A stretch of 64,000 nucleotides of DNA from an uncultured Lachnospiraceae bacterium (GTDB taxonomy: Bacteria; Bacillota; Clostridia; Lachnospirales; Lachnospiraceae). The notes under the pieces were generated by a model. That model was given only the letters and a program-made list of their open reading frames with translations, did not search any database and was not told where the DNA came from. How positions within the stretch are numbered: position 1 is the stretch's first letter; each line of letters starts with the position of its first letter. Shown in pieces: positions 16,445-25,244 of this stretch. Made by a program: the position numbers and the translations under genes. The stretch spans positions 1 through 64,000 of the forward strand of contig CANQSA010000006.1 in the NCBI GenBank assembly GCA_947626415.1, read 5' to 3'.

Positions 16445-17821
16445 ATGCAGAAGAATGAACCGTTTGAAATTTTGATAGAGGATATTACGACAGAGGGGGC
16501 AGGCATCGGCAAGGTCGATGGCTACCCTTTGTTTGTAAAGGATACGATGATCGGAGACCGGATCCGGGGCATAGTCGTAAAAGCGAAGAAGAACTATGGA
16601 TATGGGCGGATGACGGAGATTCTGGAGCCGTCTCCGTTTCGGGTAAAGCCGCGGTGTCCGGCTGCAAGGCAGTGCGGCGGCTGTCAGCTGCAGGCAATGG
16701 CATATGAGAAGCAGCTGGAATTTAAAGAGGAGAAAATACGGAATAATCTGGCGCGGATCGGCGGGATCACCGGCTATGAGGCGGAACCGATCCTGGGCAT
16801 GGAAGAGCCTTATTTTTATCGGAACAAGGCGCAGTTTCCCGTGCGCAGAAAAAAAGACGGTGGGATTGCCATCGGCTTTTACGCGGGCAGGACGCACAGC
16901 GTGATCGAGACGGAGCAGTGTTATATCAATCATCCCGTCAATGTGCAGATCGTAAAGACCGTGCGGCAGTTTCTGGAGCGGAATGGAATTATGCCTTACG
17001 AGGAAGAAACGCATACCGGACTGGTGCGCCATATTTTGACCCGGGTGGGCTTTACGACCGGTGAGATCATGGTGTGCCTGATCTTAAACGGACGGAAACT
17101 GCCCGCTGCAGAGAAGCTGGTTTCGGAGCTGCGCGCGATTCCGGGGATGACAAGTATCAGCCTCAATGTAAATACGGAACGGACCAATGTGATCCTCGGA
17201 AAAGAAATCATCAATTTATATGGAGACGGATTTATTACGGATAGGATCGGCGATGTGAAGTTTCAGATCTCACCGCTGTCTTTCTATCAGGTGAATCCCG
17301 TGCAGACCAGGAGGCTGTATGAGAAGGCGCTGGAATACGCGGCGCTGACCGGCACGGAAACGGTGTGGGATCTGTACTGCGGCATCGGAACGATCTCGCT
17401 GTTTCTGGCAAAGAAAGCCAGACAGGTGTTTGGCGTGGAGGTTGTGCCGGAAGCGGTAGCGGACGCCCGGCGGAACGCGAAGCTCAACGGGATCGCGAAT
17501 GTGGAATTTATCGCGGGAAAAGCGGAGGAAGCGGTGCCGGAATTTTACCGGCAGAATCCGCAGTCGGCAGGCGCCCGGCCGGATGTGGTCGTGGTGGATC
17601 CGCCGCGCAAGGGCTGCGAGGAAAGCCTGCTTCGCACCATTGTGCAGATGGCGCCTAGCCGGATGGTATATGTAAGCTGTGATTCCGCTACACTGGCGCG
17701 GGATCTGAAATGGATGTGCGCGCACGGCTACCGGGTAGAAAAGGTATGCGGGTGCGATATGTTCGGACAAACAGTCGGGGTAGAAACCGTATGTTTGCTG
17801 CGCAGGAGTGGCGGCGAATAG
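16445..17821 (+). CDS. rlmD: 23S rRNA (uracil-C5)-methyltransferase RlmD/RlmCD type
   Basis: A 458-residue enzyme that methylates C5 of uracil in 23S rRNA using S-adenosylmethionine. It has an N-terminal TRAM domain (ITTEGAGIGKVDGYPLFV), an iron-sulfur Cys group (CPAARQCGGCQLQ), the motif SFYQVNPVQTRRLYEKAL, the SAM motif VWDLYCGIGTISLFLA, VVVDPPRKGCEESLL, and the catalytic Cys in MVYVSCDSATLARDL. Gram-positive members often modify two sites (RlmCD), so the exact uracil is uncertain. It ends a co-directional run of three genes. Confidence 0.92.
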   Translation: MQKNEPFEILIEDITTEGAGIGKVDGYPLFVKDTMIGDRIRGIVVKAKKNYGYGRMTEILEPSPFRVKPRCPAARQCGGCQLQAMAYEKQLEFKEEKIRNNLARIGGITGYEAEPILGMEEPYFYRNKAQFPVRRKKDGGIAIGFYAGRTHSVIETEQCYINHPVNVQIVKTVRQFLERNGIMPYEEETHTGLVRHILTRVGFTTGEIMVCLILNGRKLPAAEKLVSELRAIPGMTSISLNVNTERTNVILGKEIINLYGDGFITDRIGDVKFQISPLSFYQVNPVQTRRLYEKALEYAALTGTETVWDLYCGIGTISLFLAKKARQVFGVEVVPEAVADARRNAKLNGIANVEFIAGKAEEAVPEFYRQNPQSAGARPDVVVVDPPRKGCEESLLRTIVQMAPSRMVYVSCDSATLARDLKWMCAHGYRVEKVCGCDMFGQTVGVETVCLLRRSGGE

Positions 17822-17836
17822 GAGTGGCGGCGGCCT

Positions 17837-17868
17837 TAAAAAAGAGCCAGGAGAAAATCTCCTGGCTC
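17837..17868 (-). terminator. Intrinsic terminator of the AbiF-like gene
   Basis: An 11-bp perfect stem GAGCCAGGAGA (17844-17854) / TCTCCTGGCTC (17858-17868) with a 3-nt loop. On the minus strand the stem is followed by six T, so it terminates the leftward AbiF-like transcript; on the plus strand no T tract follows. Confidence 0.8.
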
Positions 17869-17946
17869 CAGACCGCCCACAGTATTGCGCCGGAGACCGG
17901 CTCGTGGGAGAAGTCCTGAATAGTATATGCAGATAAAGAAATAAGA

Positions 17947-18828
17947 TTACAGTTTTTGCTGCCAATCGCTGCGGAAACCGTAGTAATCCATCCGTACAAA
18001 TGGATATTTTTTGGTCAGTGAAATGATGGAGTCTTTCATCTCGCTAAATTTATCCGCTGGCAGGATCCGCTTCATAACAAGAAGGAAACCATAGAAATGG
18101 GCATTGTCGACTTCGCCATTACTGTTTTTCCTAAGCAGTGCTTTTTCCCTTTTATTAAGGGAAGGTTTCTGTTCAAAGAGCCGATTGTAGATCCGGCTTC
18201 CATGTGCGCATAGATTACGGATGATTGTCATGCTGTGCATATAGTTTCCGAGGATGGCGGATCCTTTATTCATGGTCAGACCAAAGGCACGGGCAATAGA
18301 GTCTTTTATGGGCTGCTCAGAAATGGAATACAAAAAGGAGATATCGGATATGGTCAGCAGATCGACATATGCCCACAAAGGAATGTCCTGCTGCAGGTCA
18401 TTTACAAAGTGTTTCAGGTAGGCTTCGTGAGGAAGCCGCTGTTTTTTTTGCTGATCTGCCTTGCTAATGATCTCTTGGTGTTTGGTTTTGCTGGTAAAGA
18501 ACGCTTCGTTCAGGTATCCAATGGGACCATGGATTTTTGTGAACTCGTAAGTGTATATGGATTTCATCTGCACTTCAATTACTTCAAGATATTGAAGCAG
18601 AATATGCCTGAGTTCATGGTCAAAATGGTAAATATCAACGATATTCTGGAATGTGGCAGATTTGGAGAAAACGTCATTTTTGCGGAGCGTCAGGGAATAG
18701 CCGCTGATGCGGTAATAATTGTTGCGTAGCAAAAAATCCCTAGCCTGTGCTTCATTGTTGATGGTGAGACCGCGAGAACGGAGGATATCCAGTTGTTCTT
18801 CCACCGTTTTGAACCCTTTGTCTGCCAT
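17947..18828 (-). CDS. AbiD/AbiF-type Abi_2 family HEPN protein
   Basis: A 293-residue protein of the Abi_2 (AbiD/AbiF) abortive-infection family: N-terminal FKTVEEQLDILRSRGLTI, the conserved NNYYRISGYSL, and FDHELRHILLQYLEVIEV. A HEPN nuclease motif RxxxxH is intact (RNLCAH, about residues 204-209), matching the catalytic motif of HEPN ribonucleases. ATG at 18826-18828 is preferred to a TTG two codons upstream because AAGGAG is then 8 bases away. It has its own promoter, structured leader RNA and terminator, as a self-contained cassette inserted between housekeeping genes. Phage defence or toxin function is inferred from the family. Confidence 0.87.
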   Translation of the reverse strand: MADKGFKTVEEQLDILRSRGLTINNEAQARDFLLRNNYYRISGYSLTLRKNDVFSKSATFQNIVDIYHFDHELRHILLQYLEVIEVQMKSIYTYEFTKIHGPIGYLNEAFFTSKTKHQEIISKADQQKKQRLPHEAYLKHFVNDLQQDIPLWAYVDLLTISDISFLYSISEQPIKDSIARAFGLTMNKGSAILGNYMHSMTIIRNLCAHGSRIYNRLFEQKPSLNKREKALLRKNSNGEVDNAHFYGFLLVMKRILPADKFSEMKDSIISLTKKYPFVRMDYYGFRSDWQQKL

Positions 18829-18842
18829 AGTCAATTCTCCTT

Positions 18843-18899
18843 ATAAACAAAACGCCCTCAAGTGTGCATGTGTTTCCACAGAGGCCTGAGGGAGATGTT
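18843..18899 (-). ncRNA. Structured leader RNA upstream of the AbiF-like gene (abiF-RNA-like)
   Basis: On the minus strand, between a strong promoter and the AbiF-like start codon, CCCTCA (complement of 18887-18892) pairs with TGAGGG (complement of 18855-18860), enclosing a small hairpin TGTG-GAAA-CACA with a GNRA tetraloop (complement of 18869-18880). The outer stem is followed by CGTTTTGTTT, a terminator-like tail 13-20 bases before the ribosome site. A conserved structured RNA (abiF motif) is known upstream of abiF genes and is thought to act as the antitoxin or regulator. The match here is by position and structure only. Confidence 0.6.
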
Positions 18900-18905
18900 A
18901 ATTAT

Positions 18906-18933
18906 ATCTTAACATAAAGCAGAAAATTGTCAA
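18906..18933 (-). promoter_or_regulatory. Promoter of the AbiF-like cassette
   Basis: On the minus strand: -35 TTGACA (18928-18933), 16 bp spacer, -10 TAAGAT (18906-18911). Transcription would begin near 18899, exactly at the start of the structured leader. Confidence 0.75.
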
Positions 18934-19089
18934 GATATATGGGAAAGATTTTAAAAATTTCATAGGGTTGCCACGATCCCTCAACCCCCCACAGATACCA
19001 CTGGATATTTTCAGAAAAATATGGTAAACTGAAATAGCGTATGGGCGCGGACAACGCAATGCGTAAAAATAAATTTTTAGGAGCGGAAA

Positions 19090-21747
19090 ATGAAGTACAG
19101 TGGATTAAGTGACAGGGAAGTGGAAGACTCCAGAGCGCAGTACGGGTCCAATGTGATTCCGGATTCGGAACCGACTACATTCTGGCAGGAAGTTAAGAAA
19201 ACGTTTAGCGATCCCATGATCCGGGTGCTGCTGGTGATCGCGGTTCTGATGATCGCCATGTGGATTTTCGGGTATGCGGAAATCTATGAGCCGCTGGGTA
19301 CGATCGTAGCGATCCTGATCGTCGCGCTGGTATCGGCAAAGACCGGCGTTGCCAGCGATACGAAGTACCGGGAACTGAAAGACAGTACCAAAAAGGATCA
19401 GTGTAAAGTTTATCGGAACGGCGAGATCACTGTGATCGATGTAGACGATGTGGTCGTGGGCGATAAAGTCCTGCTGCAGTCCGGCAATAAAGTGCCGGCG
19501 GACGGTATCCTGATTTCAGGCTCTCTGAAGGTCAATAACTCCGCGCTGAATGGCGAAGCGGAGGAATGCCAGAAAACAGCGGCGGAAGAAGGATTTGCAC
19601 TGGCAGACGAGATTACCGGAGATACCTTTGTGGATGAGCACTCGCTGTTTCGTGGCGCGGTGATCTTTGACGGCGACGGCGTACTGGATGTACGGAAAGT
19701 CGGGCTGAAGACCATGATGGGGAAGATGGCGGAGGAAATGCAGGAAGACGAGCCGGATTCTCCGCTGAAGGTGAAGCTGGCAAAGCTGGCGAAGCAGATT
19801 TCCGTTTTTGGTTATATCGGTGCAATCGTGATCGCCGTATTATATCTGATTTATTTTATTGTTCAGACCGGAGGCCCGGCCGCATTTTTTGATCTGGGCG
19901 TGGGAGCGGTTATTACCAAGATTGTGGAATCCGTGTCCCTGGCAGTGGTAATTATCGTGTGCGCGGTGCCGGAAGGGCTGCCGCTTATGATCTCGCTTGT
20001 ACTGATGCAGAATACCAGCAAGATGCTGGATCACAACGTACTGGTGCGGAAAGCGGAAGGAATTGAAACTGCGGGTTCTCTGAATATCCTGTTCAGCGAT
20101 AAGACCGGAACGATCACCAAGGGTATGCTGGAGGTCGTAGAATTTTTTACGGCGGACGGGAATGTGATTCCATTGGAGGAACTGAACCGGCACAGTGAAG
20201 TGAAGGGACTGCTGGATCTGGCGATCGGGAAAAATACACAGTCCATGTTTGACGCTTCGCATGTGGTGATCGGAGGCAATGCGACCGATCAGGCCATGAT
20301 GAAATTTTTGGGAGAAGAGACCTATCTGAAGCTGGCGGCGCCGGATTCGTATCAGGTGACAAAATCGCAGGGCTTTAATTCCAGCAATAAATTCAGCCAG
20401 GCCAGAATTGACGAACTCGGCAGAACCTTTTATAAAGGAGCGCCGGAGCGGCTGGTGACGCTGGCAAAGAGCTATCTGGATGCGGACGGCGTCGTAAAGC
20501 CGCTGGATCATGACAAACTGAACGCGAAGATCGACGCGCTGGCGTCAAAAGCAATGCGTGTGCTGGCGTTTGGCTATTCCGAACGGGATTTAACAGAAAA
20601 TCAGGTCAATGACGATATTGTGGTGATCGGTCTGGTAGCCATCCGGGATGATGTGCGGGCAGAGGCAAAGGACGCGATCGCGGAAGTACAGAAAGCGGGA
20701 ATTCAGGTCGTTATGATCACCGGCGACAGACTGGAGACGGCAGTCGCAATCGCGAAAGATGCGGGGCTTTTGAAAAATCCTACAGACAAAGCGATCTCCT
20801 CGGCACAGTTAAATGAGATGTCTGATGAAGAAGTGAAGGCAATCATTCCCAATCTGCGCGTGATTGCCAGAGCGCTGCCGACGGATAAATCCCGTATGGT
20901 GCGTTTGTGTCAGGAACTGAATCTGGTCGTAGGTATGACCGGTGATGGCGTCAACGACTCTCCGGCACTGAAACGGGCCGATGTGGGATTTGCGATGGGC
21001 AGCGGCACCGAGGCCGCCAAGGAAGCCGGCAAGATCGTAATTCTGGATGATAACTTTAAGTCGATTAAGGATGCAATCTGGTATGGCAGAACCATTTATC
21101 ACAATATTTTGAAATTCTGTACCTTCCAGCTGGTCATTAACGTGGCTGCCGTCATTGTCAGCGCGATCGCGCCGTTTTTCGGCGTGGAGGAACCGCTGAA
21201 AGTTACGCATCTGTTGTTTGTCAATCTGGTAATGGACGGTCTGGGCGCTATGATGCTCGGAAACGAACCGGCGCTGGAGAAATATATGTCCGAGAAGCCG
21301 CGGCGCAGGGATGAGAGCATTGTCAGCCGGAAAATGATGTCGCAGATCGTCATTATGGGGCTGTGGCTGACCGCAGTCAGCTTTGTTTACCTGAAAGTAC
21401 CGTTTTTCCGGAATCTGTTTGAGACCGATGAGCAGCACCTGACCGGTTATTTTGTATTGTTTATCGTAAGCGCATTGTTTAACGGATTCAATGTCAGAGA
21501 CGACCGGTTTGGTATCTTTAAGGGGCTGGATCAGAACCCCGGATTTTTAAAGGTATTCTTTATGATCATTCTGATTCAGGCGCTGATCGTCAACGCCGGA
21601 CTGATCCCGCTGGCGCTGTTTGAAGGAATCGGGCATATGTTCAGCTGCGTGCCGTTTGGACCGGCCGGCTGGGTAGCGGTGATCTTGCTGGCGGCAACGA
21701 TGATCCCTGTGGATCTGCTGCGGAAAGCAATTGTTGGGGAAAAATAA
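19090..21747 (+). CDS. Calcium-translocating P-type ATPase (PMCA/SERCA type)
   Basis: An 885-residue P2-type cation pump in the membrane. Order of marks: N-terminal cation-ATPase domain (GLSDREVEDSRAQYGSNVIP), actuator loop (SALNGEAEECQK, a variant of the TGES-type loop), TM4 with the calcium-site motif AVPEGLPLMISLVL, the phosphorylated Asp337 in FSDKTGTITKGM, KGAPERL in the nucleotide domain, MITGD, and the hinge GMTGDGVNDSPALKRADVGFAMG. The C-terminal six-helix block has NLVMDGLGAM. Most likely exports calcium at the expense of ATP. AGGAGCGGAAA precedes the ATG. No regulator is adjacent. Confidence 0.94.
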   Translation: MKYSGLSDREVEDSRAQYGSNVIPDSEPTTFWQEVKKTFSDPMIRVLLVIAVLMIAMWIFGYAEIYEPLGTIVAILIVALVSAKTGVASDTKYRELKDSTKKDQCKVYRNGEITVIDVDDVVVGDKVLLQSGNKVPADGILISGSLKVNNSALNGEAEECQKTAAEEGFALADEITGDTFVDEHSLFRGAVIFDGDGVLDVRKVGLKTMMGKMAEEMQEDEPDSPLKVKLAKLAKQISVFGYIGAIVIAVLYLIYFIVQTGGPAAFFDLGVGAVITKIVESVSLAVVIIVCAVPEGLPLMISLVLMQNTSKMLDHNVLVRKAEGIETAGSLNILFSDKTGTITKGMLEVVEFFTADGNVIPLEELNRHSEVKGLLDLAIGKNTQSMFDASHVVIGGNATDQAMMKFLGEETYLKLAAPDSYQVTKSQGFNSSNKFSQARIDELGRTFYKGAPERLVTLAKSYLDADGVVKPLDHDKLNAKIDALASKAMRVLAFGYSERDLTENQVNDDIVVIGLVAIRDDVRAEAKDAIAEVQKAGIQVVMITGDRLETAVAIAKDAGLLKNPTDKAISSAQLNEMSDEEVKAIIPNLRVIARALPTDKSRMVRLCQELNLVVGMTGDGVNDSPALKRADVGFAMGSGTEAAKEAGKIVILDDNFKSIKDAIWYGRTIYHNILKFCTFQLVINVAAVIVSAIAPFFGVEEPLKVTHLLFVNLVMDGLGAMMLGNEPALEKYMSEKPRRRDESIVSRKMMSQIVIMGLWLTAVSFVYLKVPFFRNLFETDEQHLTGYFVLFIVSALFNGFNVRDDRFGIFKGLDQNPGFLKVFFMIILIQALIVNAGLIPLALFEGIGHMFSCVPFGPAGWVAVILLAATMIPVDLLRKAIVGEK

Positions 21748-21763
21748 ATCAAAAATGAAAAAT

Positions 21764-21810
21764 AAGCTGTCGCTTTCAATGAAAATTCATGAGGCGACAG
21801 CTTGTTTTAT
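21764..21810 (+). terminator. Intrinsic terminator after the calcium ATPase
   Basis: AAGCTGTCGC (21764-21773) pairs with GCGACAGCTT (21794-21803), followed by GTTTTATT. The inner loop (TTTCAATGAAAATTCATGAG) can form a second short stem. Confidence 0.8.
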
Positions 21811-21882
21811 TACATAGAAGTATTGGCAGATGATACAACGACAGCAGTATTGGCGGCATCGTTGTGGCGGATGGTAACGGCT

Positions 21883-22743
21883 TTACATATCGTTCTGTTT
21901 CGGTAGTTTACCAGACTGAGCCGCCAGTTTTCGTTCCTGGGATTTTACATGACGTTCTAATTTTTTGATATCCTCGGATGGGGGAAGTTCTTCCGGCTTT
22001 ATACCTCGCTGACCAAGAAGTTCACGAACAGAGCGGTTGTTCTGCACATGTTCGTCGGTAATCGCAGGTTCTCCCTGTAAATCTTTTTCCTCTACATTAA
22101 AATTAGTAATTTCTGTCGCTAAATTCTTTGCCGCAATCGTTACCGTAGGCAAAAAATCCGCAAGAGGGCGAGTATCCTTTACTCCTAACCGCTCTTTCAT
22201 TTCCTGCGTAGTATGTCCTCCGAACAACGCCTGATCGCCTTTAGAACGGATTCGGCCAAAGCCTGCGTCATCTACTCCACGTTCATAAATGTTTTGAGAA
22301 AGACGCTTCTCGGATTCCCGTAATCTGCCGCGTGCCGCGGTACGTTCAATTAATGAAATGCGTTCTTCAATCAACTCCTGTTTTCTGGTCTGTACGGCAA
22401 AATAGCTTTGTGCAAATGCGATTTCTTCCTTTTTGGGATCACCGTTCTGGGCAACGAGATAGCAGGCATAGCGTGTCAGCATATAATCTTTGACAGACCG
22501 TTGTGCGCCGCTACCCAAAGGAACCATTTTCGTGATCTCACGAAAATGGTCGGAGACCTCAATTCCACTTGTTTTACAAGATTCGATCGCGCGTGAAATT
22601 GCCTTAGCAAAATTTTCCCAACGATCATAGCCAAGCAGCGGCATCAGTTCTCGGGCATACCAAAATTCAACCTTAGAAGATGCTTCGTTATGAATGACAA
22701 GGTCAAACTGCTGCTTGATCAAACTAACCCTCTTTTTATCCAT
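21883..22743 (-). CDS. dinD: DNA damage-inducible protein D
   Basis: A 286-residue protein matching DinD: FWYARELMPLLGYDRWENF (a BRO-N/DinD-type fold at the N-terminus), LTRYACYLVAQNGDPKK and FAQSYFAVQTRKQE, then a charged helical C-terminus. E. coli DinD limits RecA filament activity; function in Clostridia is inferred. A good promoter and GGAGG lie upstream on the minus strand. I saw no clear LexA-type operator, so SOS control cannot be claimed. Confidence 0.9.
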   Translation of the reverse strand: MDKKRVSLIKQQFDLVIHNEASSKVEFWYARELMPLLGYDRWENFAKAISRAIESCKTSGIEVSDHFREITKMVPLGSGAQRSVKDYMLTRYACYLVAQNGDPKKEEIAFAQSYFAVQTRKQELIEERISLIERTAARGRLRESEKRLSQNIYERGVDDAGFGRIRSKGDQALFGGHTTQEMKERLGVKDTRPLADFLPTVTIAAKNLATEITNFNVEEKDLQGEPAITDEHVQNNRSVRELLGQRGIKPEELPPSEDIKKLERHVKSQERKLAAQSGKLPKQNDM

Positions 22744-22835
22744 TATAATTCCTCCCTCTTCTCCGGCATAAATTCTGCCATTTTATTTATTCCACAATGC
22801 GGCTTATAACAGCCACATTCAATTCATATATAAAT

Positions 22836-22864
22836 AATATATCATATTAAAATAAGTTTTTCAA
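22836..22864 (-). promoter_or_regulatory. Promoter of dinD
   Basis: Minus strand: -35 TTGAAA (22859-22864), 17 bp spacer, -10 TATATT (22836-22841). The surrounding 100 bp is strongly AT-rich. Confidence 0.65.
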
Positions 22865-22951
22865 TGGTAAACATCTGATATTTGCAAAAAGTTATAATTA
22901 TGCTTATAATAATTGTCAGATCCTATCAGATTGGAGGAGCGAGCCGGCTGC

Positions 22952-23629
22952 ATGGAGCATTTGATATATCCTATCGCATACATTTACAACGATTATACAG
23001 AGAAATTCGGGATCCCCAGACAGAGCGGGCTGGCGCCGGCTGTGCAGTCCCGGATTGTATTTGAACCGGAATACCGCAATGCGGATGCGCTGCGGGGATT
23101 GGAGGGCTTCTCCCATCTCTGGCTGATCTGGCAGTTTTCAGAGGTCGGTGAGGCGGCTTGGTCGCCGACGGTACGTCCGCCCCGTTTGGGCGGTAATACC
23201 CGGATGGGCGTTTTTGCGACACGTTCGCCTTTTCGACCCAACAGGATGGGATTATCCTGTGTGAAACTGGATGCGGTTGCCGATGAAGCAGAGGGCCCGG
23301 TACTCTATGTGTCAGGCGCAGATCTGATGAACGGAACGCCGATTTTCGATATCAAGCCGTATCTGCCGTATGCGGACAGTATTCCGGATGCGTCGGGAGG
23401 GTTCGCGGAGAAACATGCCGGCGACCGGCTGGATGTGGATTTCCCGGAGATGCTCTTGCGGCAGATTCCCGATGAGAAGCAGGCAGGACTGCTGGAACTT
23501 CTGGCGCAGGATCCCAGACCGGCTTATCAGGAAGACGCGGAGCGGATTTACGGCCTATCCTTTGGCGGATATAATGTGAAGTTTATAGTAGAGGGTGGCG
23601 TACTGAAAGTGCGTGAAGTAGAAAAATGA
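22952..23629 (+). CDS. trmO: tRNA (N6-threonylcarbamoyladenosine37-N6)-methyltransferase TrmO
   Basis: A 225-residue TsaA/YaeB-type beta-barrel methyltransferase that N6-methylates t6A37 in certain tRNAs. Marks: GIPRQSGLAPAVQSRIVF, SHLWLIWQF, RPPRLGGNTRMGVFATRSPF, the hallmark RPNRMGLSCVKL, and DIKPYLPYAD. The ATG at 22952 begins the conserved IYPIAYIYNDY segment; an in-frame start at 22913 would add a non-conserved 13-residue extension. GGAGGA at 22934 is somewhat far (12 bases). Confidence 0.93.
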   Translation: MEHLIYPIAYIYNDYTEKFGIPRQSGLAPAVQSRIVFEPEYRNADALRGLEGFSHLWLIWQFSEVGEAAWSPTVRPPRLGGNTRMGVFATRSPFRPNRMGLSCVKLDAVADEAEGPVLYVSGADLMNGTPIFDIKPYLPYADSIPDASGGFAEKHAGDRLDVDFPEMLLRQIPDEKQAGLLELLAQDPRPAYQEDAERIYGLSFGGYNVKFIVEGGVLKVREVEK

Positions 23630-23648
23630 GATACAAGTAACGGAGCAG

Positions 23649-23688
23649 AATCCCGCTTGTGCCGGAAGGCAGAGGCGGGGATTTTTTT
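23649..23688 (+). terminator. Intrinsic terminator after trmO
   Basis: AATCCCGC (23649-23656) pairs with GCGGGGATT (23675-23683) and is followed by a run of seven T. It marks the left edge of the AT-rich accessory island. Confidence 0.8.
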
Positions 23689-23713
23689 GGTTGGTTAAAA
23701 GAGAGAAAAAAGA

Positions 23714-23765
23714 TTGACTTTTTATAATACCTTATGTATAATAAAATTACCCATTGGGTAATTTT
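23714..23765 (+). promoter_or_regulatory. Promoter and palindromic operator of the toxin-antitoxin operon
   Basis: -35 TTGACT (23714-23719), 17 bp spacer, consensus -10 TATAAT (23737-23742). Directly after it lies a perfect 23-bp palindrome, 11-bp arms AAAATTACCCA / TGGGTAATTTT around one T (23743-23765), covering the expected start site. Its place fits autorepression by the XRE-domain antitoxin encoded downstream. Confidence 0.85.
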
Positions 23766-23781
23766 AAAATGGAGGGAGAGC

Positions 23782-24138
23782 GTGAAGATTAAATATGCAA
23801 CAGAAAAGATTGAACAGCAATGTACAAGTATAAAAGAGGCAACTAAGTTATTTGGCGGAGATAAAAAACTTGCGATGAGTTTGCTTTCACGCATTAATTT
23901 AATTCAGAATGCAGAAGTTATTAAGGATATTATTGTAATGCCTCAATTACATTTTCATAACCTGCATGGTAATAGAGAAGGATATTTTGCGATTGATGTA
24001 AAAAGCAGAAAAGATAAATGGCGAATTATACTGTGTCCTTTGAACGAAGAAGAAGTATTTACCTCATGTCATATTGACGAAGTTGCTGGAACCATTAAAA
24101 TCATTGAGATTACGGAGGTGAGTCCGCATTATGAGTAA
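23782..24138 (+). CDS. HigB/RelE-superfamily toxin
   Basis: A 118-residue protein of the HigB/RelE killer type: MKIKYATEKIEQQCTSIKEA at the start, RINLIQNAEVIKDI, FHNLHGNREGYFAIDVK and WRIILCPLNEE, fitting a ribosome-dependent mRNA interferase fold. A GTG start at 23782 is preferred, with GGAGGGAG 5-10 bases upstream; the ATG further upstream lies inside the operator. It overlaps the antitoxin gene by 8 bp. Base use is clearly AT-rich compared with trmO. Confidence 0.85.
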   Translation: MKIKYATEKIEQQCTSIKEATKLFGGDKKLAMSLLSRINLIQNAEVIKDIIVMPQLHFHNLHGNREGYFAIDVKSRKDKWRIILCPLNEEEVFTSCHIDEVAGTIKIIEITEVSPHYE

Positions 24139-25216
24139 TTATATTGAGTATCATGACCGAATTGCATTTCATCCGGGATATTATCTGAAAGAAATTGTTG
24201 AGGAAAGTGGATTGACGCAAGAGGATTTTGCCAAACGTCTGGATACGACCCCTAAGAATCTGAGTATCCTGATTAGGGGAGAGCAGAGTCTGTCTATTGA
24301 TATGGCGGCAAAACTGTCCAGAATGTTAGGGACAACGGTACAGTATTGGCTCAATATTCAGCAGACTTATGATGCTATGCAGGCTGAATTTATCTCTGAT
24401 GAAGAATTGATAACAGAAAGAAAAATTTTTAAATTGATTAATTACAAATATTTTAGAGATAATTTTGCTTTTCCGGATCTGAAGAGAAATATTGATGCAC
24501 AGATTAAACAGGTGAGGGAATTCTTAAGGATATCGTCGTTAAGGGTTTTGAAGGAGAAGAATCTGGCTGTGAATTTCCGAAGCTATTCTGATCAGTTAAG
24601 TGAGTCTAATGTAGTGAATGCAAATGTTATGGTTCAAATTGCAATTAATCGAGTATTAAATACTGTAAGCCCTAAGTTTAATAAAAGAAAGTTTGAAAGT
24701 GCAGTTGAATATGCGTTAACGCAGACCGGTAATCATGAGAGTTTTTTGCCGATTGTACAGAATGCTTTCAGCGAAGCAGGTGTTATTCTAGTTGTACTGC
24801 CCAATTTAAATAACTCCGGGATTAACGGGGCAACCAAAAAAGTAGACGGGAAAATCCTGCTAATGGTAAATGACCGGCGCCACTACGCGGATACATTCTG
24901 GTTTACCATGTTTCATGAAATCGGGCATATTATGAATGGCGATTATGGAATTACCTTTGAAGATAACAAAGACAAATCGGAAAAGGATGCGGATGTATAT
25001 GCTCAAAATAAATTGATTCCACAAAAATTATATGAAACTTTTATCAAAAGTCATAATTTTTTTGATGAAGAAACAATTCGATTATTTGCAGAAAAAATTA
25101 ATCGTGATCCCGGCATCGTTTTGGGCCGGCTGCAGAATGACAGAATCATTCCATATGCTGAGAAAAAGCTATCTGCAGCTTTACGATACAAATATCAGGT
25201 TTTGCTGAATAAGTAA
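24131..25216 (+). CDS. HigA-like XRE antitoxin fused to an ImmA/IrrE-type metallopeptidase
   Basis: A 361-residue protein. Residues about 10-80 are a HigA-type helix-turn-helix (FHPGYYLKEIVEESGLTQED, LSRMLGTTVQYWLNIQ); the C-terminal half carries the zinc peptidase motif HEIGH (in TMFHEIGHIMNG) followed by DADVYAQNKLIP, typical of ImmA/IrrE (COG2856). It overlaps the toxin gene by 8 bp, so the pair is one operon and the HTH domain is the likely binder of the 23-bp palindrome. The peptidase could cleave a repressor or the antitoxin itself under stress; that is inference. Confidence 0.88.
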   Translation: MSNYIEYHDRIAFHPGYYLKEIVEESGLTQEDFAKRLDTTPKNLSILIRGEQSLSIDMAAKLSRMLGTTVQYWLNIQQTYDAMQAEFISDEELITERKIFKLINYKYFRDNFAFPDLKRNIDAQIKQVREFLRISSLRVLKEKNLAVNFRSYSDQLSESNVVNANVMVQIAINRVLNTVSPKFNKRKFESAVEYALTQTGNHESFLPIVQNAFSEAGVILVVLPNLNNSGINGATKKVDGKILLMVNDRRHYADTFWFTMFHEIGHIMNGDYGITFEDNKDKSEKDADVYAQNKLIPQKLYETFIKSHNFFDEETIRLFAEKINRDPGIVLGRLQNDRIIPYAEKKLSAALRYKYQVLLNK

Positions 25217-25244
25217 AATAAATGCAGGAGAAAAAGAATCCTAT

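Noticed and set aside
22744..22951. LexA-type operator for dinD
   Set aside because: I looked for a GAAC-N4-GTTC-like site in the promoter region and found none.
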